Shown here piece by piece: positions 57,894 to 64,000 of a stretch of DNA of 64,000 nt (positions within the stretch are counted from its first letter, which is position 1; each line of letters starts with the position of its first letter). The stretch is from Ceratorhiza oryzae-sativae. Its lineage: Eukaryota; Basidiomycota; Agaricomycetes; Cantharellales; Ceratobasidiaceae. The position numbers were made by a program, and so were the translations under genes. The DNA lies in assembly GCA_030998015.1 (NCBI GenBank), contig JARWMV010000237.1:124001-188000 (forward strand), given 5' to 3'. The notes under the pieces are model-generated. The model did no database searches, had not been told where the DNA came from, and saw only the letters and a list, made by a program, of their open reading frames with translations.

Positions 57894-60720
57894 TTACTTT
57901 GGTACAATTGTGCCAGAACCCTAAAACTACGGCTAGACACTCGAGAGCTGTGTAGTGAGGGCTTAGCGCAAAATAAATTAAAAAAGGGTAATCGCTCACT
58001 TTGTGTTCAACTTCACTAGCACTTGGCCGGTGAGCGGCCTCAGGACTCCAGCATTGGGAGATTGTTTCCCACAACACATCGCCTTTGTTTCCCTCCATCT
58101 CACCTAGCTTCGCTGGGCGAGCAGGAGTGGTGCCCAATATAATCGCGCGCATAACTGCCACATCTGTCGGGCGATCGCAAAACGGTACTTCTCCTGTAAC
58201 AATTTCCTGCCAACGTATAAGCAGGCAAAAACTTGACCGATGTACGATAACCTTTTTCTCACAAGAAATGTCTAAAGCAGGATTTCAGATTATAGCTCAC
58301 TGGAAATAGCTGTACTACGTACCATACCGAGAGCATACACGTCTGCTTCTTTGGTTTGTGTGCTCCCCTCTAATAGCTCTGGTGCCTAAACACATGGCCG
58401 TTTTACACTCGATTTACCGCCCAAATATTGCTTACTAACCGACCAGCGCATAGAGAGCGGAAAAGTATCGCCCTTGCCCGTAAACTCGATGGTATACTTT
58501 TTCAAAAGCGTGTTTCCAAAATCTGTGAGTTTCGCGACACCTCCTTCAGATACCAAAATATTTTCCTACACAAGCGTCATAATCAGCCAATTAGACTACC
58601 GAAACAACACCTACTCCTTTAACATCCCCATGCACCTGTCGATTCGTAGAAATATTGAAAAAAATAATTTCTAAGAAGGAACTCTTGCTTGCTTACTGTG
58701 TTAGCTCCATGAAGATAGGCAAGACCTGCAGATATCTGCACACACTATAAAGAGCCATGACCGATCAGCACCGACATGTATAACTGGTAACTTGCTTACT
58801 AGCTGGAACCGATCGACTTTTGGATAGTTCTTGAGATATTTGGGCAGTGTTCCATTGTCCTGCCAGGGAGCAACTATCGACAGTTGCCCTTGGAACGTGG
58901 CAAGGCCAATAAGCTCGAGGATGTTCGGGTGCCGGAGTTTCGACCATGTGTAAACTTCCCGCGCTACGTTCTTTAGCTTATTCAACGATAATAGCCTCCT
59001 TCCAAAGCCGAAACACCTTACCTTTGCTGCCTCACCGGCCAACGTATCCTGTAGATAGAAAACCTGGGACACTTGATCGCTACATTCCCAGCCAATCAAC
59101 CGGCCCAGGTAGATATCGCCAAAGCCTCCACCTGCGATTGGATGCGTGCCACAGTTGTCCAATCCAGTTCCCGGGTCACATCGGCTACCCATGGGCAACC
59201 AAATGGGATATGATTTCTGAACCCAGCTGGAGAGCGGTTTTGTTAGATTTGTGTCTCACCTGGTTTATAAGAGACGCTGTACTGACCGTTCTCCTAGATA
59301 TTGTAATTGTTCCTTGAGAGCGACCTGATAAGAGCTCCTCAAGCTAAATTCGCTGGGATAGTTTGTTCATCCCCTTTGGTCTCGCTTGAAAACGACTTAC
59401 TTTACGAGTCACCTGAAATATTTCAGGTCGATCGTCTGGATCATACCTCCAGCAGGACAGCATGATATTCCATAATTTCTCGCCATTCGTCTTGCCGAGT
59501 GCGTCGAGCTCTTTGGGGCGTTCTGGATGTATTCCCTTGTACACCTTCCATATGACAATCAAATCGCTCTTGGTATCAAATGGCGGGCGCCCGGTGACGA
59601 TTTCCCATTCATCATCAAGCGGTTTCCTACATGAATATCATTTACACCCTCACTTACCAACATCACCTTACAAGTTTAATGCTATCTATTCAGAACTCTT
59701 GAGAGTTTTGATAGAAGGATTCGCTCACCCTCCCAAGCGCATACATATCACTCATTTTGGTGAAATTTACTCGCTCCATTAGTTCTGGAGCCTATTATAT
59801 GTGACGAAAATCAAAGTTTAGTAGCGGAACATTGAATTTACAATGATTAGGCATGGCCTACCGCATAACGAATCGAGATTGGCGGCTCTTCGAACACTTC
59901 GGACAACCACGGAGGTGGGTCTTTGAGCACAGTGTTTCCGAAGCTACATAGCCTGGCGATCCCCGCTTCATTGATCATCACTATTCTTGAATTCACTTAG
60001 TGATATAAAAACAGCTCGTCAAAGCTGACTTACCCCCTTAAGGTCACCATGCACCTGCACCCATCATTTATCACTCGAAAAAAGCTAAAATAACATGGCT
60101 ACTAGCTTACCATCCCATTCTCGTGGAAGTATTGAAGACCTCTAGACACTTGAATACACTTGGCCAAACCTCAGGTTAATCATATTTAGCAACTTGTTTG
60201 TACTTACCAATTGCAAACGGTCAGCATCTGGGCATCGGCAAAGATAATCTGTTAATGTGCCATTTTTCATCCACGCCGATATCGCCGATAGTTGACCGCG
60301 GAACAAGGCCATCCCGTAAACCTCAAGAACATTGGGATGATTGATTTTTGAGCCAACATAAATATCTTTCATCATCCACTTTCCGGTGTTAGCACGTTTC
60401 GATAATTATGGAAGGTTGGCTGCACCTGTAGAGACTGACGCCCATCCTCGTCAATGCGTCCACCGAGGAGCCTTTGGGATTTGATCACTATTTTTACACC
60501 ACCAAGGAGCATTCCTCGATAAATATCGTTAAGGAACCCTATGGCATATGGATATTCATCGGTACGAGCTAAATCCAGGGCGTGCGTAACGTCGTCACAG
60601 CCCTCTCGCTTCAGTAAGGATAATGCATCTGAAGGAGTCTGGCATTTGGCGTGATTGTGAGATCACTAGAATGTATCGTAATTGATTAAAACTCGCCATC
60701 GAGCGGCTAGCCATGTCCAT
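57894..60720 (-). CDS. tandem pseudokinase-kinase protein KC (N-lobe of domain 2 frameshifted)
   Basis: Probable first exon MDMASRSMA at 60720 spliced to ALSLLKREGCDDV. Domain 1 (about 60640-59390): loop AIGFLND, IVIK, HGD kept (60043-60051) but SFG in place of DFG (Ser codon 59943-59945), so likely inactive. Domain 2 (about 59270-57894): GGGFGDIY, HGD at 58624-58632, DFG at 58515-58523, HRPSASEVEH and a last short exon ending GSGTIVPK. Around 59050-59200 the frame is broken at GGG, TT and TTTT runs, once immediately at the VAIK lysine; restoring single bases in those runs would give the family sequence, so sequence error and pseudogene are both possible. Linker intron phases again fit one protein. 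Confidence 0.55.
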
Positions 60721-61294
60721 CGCTGCGTATCGCAATCGTGAGTGAAGACTCTAAACAAAGGGTTATCGAAAAGCCGACTGCGATCAGGTGGATGAGGTTC
60801 TAAAAAATTGGCGGGGGCTAATGCAGCTTGCGAGAATGACGGGGCTGTATTCGGACGAGTGCGTGACTAGTTCCTTATTTGAAGAGTCTCGGCTATCATC
60901 CGTTGGCGCTTGGTGGAAGCAATCCAACTCGGGGTTTGATTCCCCGAGTTGCGACTCATTGGTACGAGGTAATATGGTTGTATAATAACAGAATGTAGAT
61001 GAGTACATGAGACCAAAGTTGAATGAGGGAGGGCGGAGTTCGGAAATCACGTAACGTTCATTATGACAGCGGTTTCACAAGGGTGTGATTTTAAGCAGAA
61101 TGGCACAGCCACTCGACTTGCGGTTTGACAACTCCACCACAGCCAACAAAACGACGATCTACAGCTCGTGGACTCAACCAATTTCATGAAGAAGTTTTTC
61201 AAGGCCTCTCATAAATAGGACTTTCCACTTGTTGTATCACAGGATCCACAGTCTTGTTCGGCGAAGTGGGGGTTTCGACGCCACGTAACTGGTT
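60721..61294. other. intergenic between KC and KD
   Basis: No gene recognised; plus-strand frame 60788-60985 and minus frame 60784-61050 lack a recognisable domain. Confidence 0.4.
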
Positions 61295-63184
61295 TCATGC
61301 TTTAGTGCCACTGGGCCACATTAATGCTTGGGTGAAAGAACTTACTTCCGACTCTACCTGAGCGGCACTGGGTCTCTCATCCGGATTAAACCTCCAGCAC
61401 TTATTCATCGTTTCTTGAAGCAACGCCGCTTGTCCCGCGCCCATATTTTCCAATTCTGCGGGAACTCCTGGCAATTTTCCGCCCATAATCAACATGCCTG
61501 CAATATTTTCTGGCTTGCTTTCAAACGGTCTTCCCGGTGACAGTCTCCTGCGGCCCGTGTAAGCATAGCGCGTCAGCATGATCGATTAGTCGTTAACCCA
61601 CAAAGAATACCTAAATGTCTTGGTCAAAATTTACTCTGGTCGTCAAATAGAAATCAACCTACCATTCCTAGAGCAAATAAGTCGGCAGGCTTCGTGTAAG
61701 AATGCGCCGCTCATCGAACAATTCCGGCGCCTGCGTATGCACGCTTTATAGCACGGTGCATGCAGAAACGCAGGGATAGGTATACTCACCGTCCATCGAA
61801 TTGAAACTTTGAGAGTGGCAGTAACGCTCGTGAATTCGATAGTACATCTCTTCAGCACGGTGTTACCAAAGTCTGCGAGCTTCGGCTCCCCCGCAATTGA
61901 TATTAAAACATTCATCTGCACCAGCCTTAATGACCAGTTCGAGGAAACTCGTGGCCACCCACCCCTTTGACGTCGCCGTGAACCTATCGGTATTTGTGAG
62001 TATTCTACGAAAATATAATTTGGCCCATGAATACCTACAATGTCGTGGCTGTGAAGGTAAGCCAGACCGGCTGATATTTGGGCGCACTAAACCAAATAAA
62101 TCAGATCACTGCGCTCGTGGGTAGGGATTGCGGATGCACCAATTGGAATCGATTTGCGCTTGGGTTCTTCGCTATATAATCCCGTAGAGTGCCATTTTCC
62201 ATCCACGGGGACACAATAGAAATCTGTTTTTTGAACGTGGCTACTCCAATCAGCTCGAGGACGTTGGGGTGCTTTAACTTTGACCACGCATATACCTCTC
62301 GGGCGATATTCTGAGCAAAATGGGTTAATACATCCCATCAAGGCTAGTTTGATCTTACTTTAGTTATTTTGTTCTTGTCTCCGCTTCCATTCAGAAATAA
62401 CCTCGGGCATTTGATCGCAACTTTTGTACCTCCGACCAACACTCCACGGTAGACGTCACCAAAGCCGCCGCCGACGAACGGAACTTCTGCGCATCGGCCT
62501 ATATCGAGCCTTTGCGTTACGTCCGAGCAGCCATTATTGGCCAGTTCAGCGAGCACTGCTCTAGCGGGCTAGCCCGAACCATTCACATCAGTAAGGAAAC
62601 CGAAGCAAGAAACTTAATCATACCATGCTACTCGATATCGTGGAAGCTCGCCTATGAACGTTCCGTAGATCGAGTCTCTTATTGTTAAATGTACTCGACT
62701 TTTTGCTATTCCCTTCATTCGATCCCGCAATCGCGGCGAGTTTGGATTGTATGGTAACAGTATCGTCAATGGGCGACAGGTCAGGAACGGAGCGGGCTGC
62801 CGGTCCGGTGCCCCCATATTTTTGCCGTACGCTTCGTGGTCTTAGAGTAGCTTGGCGTTGAGGTGAGTCTTCCATTTCACTTGCACTGTCGCTTTGAGCC
62901 CTCGTATGACTTCGACTACGGCGCCCATGATACGTGGGACGTTTTTGATTGAATCTTGTCTCGGGAGTATTACGGCTAATACTCCATCCCCTTTCCAGTC
63001 TTTTCAGTCGATCGGCCTCACTTTCATCTCCACTGGTTGCCGTACGAGACTGACTAGTGACTGACAAGCGGGAGGATCGACTTGGCTCGGGGCTCGAGGG
63101 GGATGGCGATATACATTTGTGTCGTTTCAGTCCGGATCGACCGGAAAAGTTGGAGAGCTTATCGGAGAGTTTGTGCTGCCGCAT
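61295..63184 (-). CDS. single TKL-type kinase KD with disordered N-terminus
   Basis: The kinase domain runs from a CSDV..LDI..VPF linker: GGGFGDVYRG, VAIK (about 62415-62425), HGD at 61972-61980, DFG at 61866-61874, C-lobe ERPSAAQVES, final exon SGTKA, stop 61295. All catalytic motifs are present. Before it lies a Ser/Arg/Pro-rich tail (about 63180-62620; SRSHTRAQSDSASEMEDSPQ) joined by a phase-0 intron after SSSM. The start is uncertain: ATG at 63184 (MRQHK) or an upstream exon ending YVIQRK that splices in phase at 63178. Only kinase locus in the array without a pseudokinase partner. Probably a soluble signalling kinase. Confidence 0.65.
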
Positions 63185-64000
63185 TTAATGGTGTTATTTT
63201 TTTTGTTTCGAATGAAATGTGTAAATATTACCTTGCGCTGTATGACATAGGTGGCTGCAGCCGAGAAGGGATCTGACGTCCAGATCCCATAGGGATCCTT
63301 ATCGGGGATGGGCTTCGTGTTCGGAGCGAGCTCATGGCCTCTGATCCTCCTTTTTCGATAAATCCCGATGGTGTGGGACTTGTACACAGTTGGGGCGGTG
63401 AAGTCACCGGCAAATCGGGAAGGAGTACAGATTTTGGAGATTCGGTTTCAACCAAGACGGGGCTGGATCCAGAGGGTTCTAATATGACGGGAACGATTGT
63501 ATGCTGGGGTGTGGTATCTCCATCCGTAGCACGGTTCGAGGGTTCATTTCCGGGTGCTCCGATACTGGTAGCGACGGGTGGCGATTTAATTTGTGGCGGT
63601 GGAGCTTCGCCACCAAACAAGTAGCGCCCAACCCTGCTGGCGCTACGCATGCTTAGGTTAGAGATCCTGTGTCGTAGTGTGGGAAGATATGAACCCGGAG
63701 CCGAGACAGCGCTGGAAGGGAGTCTGGGTCGTCGTTTAGCGTCAGCTGAAGTGCATCTGAGGTCTTGGGCAAACCCGAGTCGAACACATCAACGCGGGAC
63801 GAGTTTGCCGACCCGTACAGACTTGTGAGGAGTTGTAAGCTCGCGGGGGTGCGATTCGGCGTGCAATTATTCTCGGTGTTGATATCAGGTATATCGACCG
63901 TCAGGGTTGGTACATTTCTTCTGGTCCCACCTGCAGGACTGAGGCTGTCACAGTGAGAAATTAGCACGATCTCGGGTTCGATTCAGTGGTGACCGGAGAA
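63185..64000 (-). other. possible upstream exons of KD, right edge
   Basis: Two competing open frames cover 63228-63650 and 63178-63387: one gives MRSASRVGRYLFGG and a Ser/Pro-rich run to PMSYSA; the other gives DPYGIWTSDPFSAAATYVIQRK, which splices in frame to HKLSDKLSNF of KD. A third frame (63653-63967; VPTLTVDIPDINTENN) may be a further exon reaching the window edge. I cannot choose between them from sequence alone. Confidence 0.35.

Noticed and set aside
1..64000. CRISPR arrays, rRNA and tRNA genes
   Set aside because: Eukaryotic sequence; no regularly spaced direct repeats, no rRNA-like sequence and no cloverleaf with A/B boxes noticed by eye. A tRNA scan would settle the last point.

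Overview
The window reads as nuclear DNA of a filamentous fungus. Genes are split by many short GT..AG introns (about 48-90 bp), and the transposons, a CRAL-TRIO/RhoGAP gene, small secreted proteins and an expanded tyrosine-kinase-like (TKL) kinase family point to an Agaricomycete. A Rhizoctonia/Ceratobasidiaceae-type genome is my best guess, inferred from the kinase expansion and not proven by any marker.

The window has two compartments. Positions 1 to about 31,200 are CpG-poor and almost entirely nested transposable elements: (i) two inverted, tail-to-tail copies of an hAT-type repeat (1-4449), carrying a solo chromovirus LTR, a 1.3 kb solo LTR and a non-autonomous hAT element, each insertion checkable against the sister copy or its target duplication; (ii) a degenerate chromodomain Ty3/gypsy element (4450-11451) and a more complete relative (19308-26198), plus solo LTRs; (iii) two decayed hAT transposase genes (about 14.3-18.9 kb); (iv) a pogo/Tigger-like transposase relic (26.4-27.9 kb); (v) a second copy of the non-autonomous hAT element and of the large LTR (28,140-30,735). 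Paired copies differ mainly by CG to TG/CA changes.

From about 31.2 kb onward the DNA is CpG-rich and genic: a Pro/Ala-rich hypothetical gene; three tandem thioesterase-like (hotdog) genes of which only the first reads cleanly; a pair of essentially identical small secreted protein genes in inverted orientation with different promoters; a 5'-truncated LINE with a 15-bp target duplication; and a complete 12-exon CRAL-TRIO/RhoGAP gene.

From 46.5 kb to the end lies a minus-strand array of TKL-type kinase genes. Three loci encode a degenerate kinase domain (HGD and/or DFG aspartate lost) followed in frame by an apparently catalytic kinase domain, a JAK-like pseudokinase-kinase order. A fourth has one active kinase behind a long disordered N-terminus, and two further copies are relics. 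This repeated pseudokinase-kinase organisation is the most interesting feature of the window. The genic and transposon parts show no metabolic cluster logic; the thioesterases, secreted proteins and kinases look like separate lineage-specific expansions.
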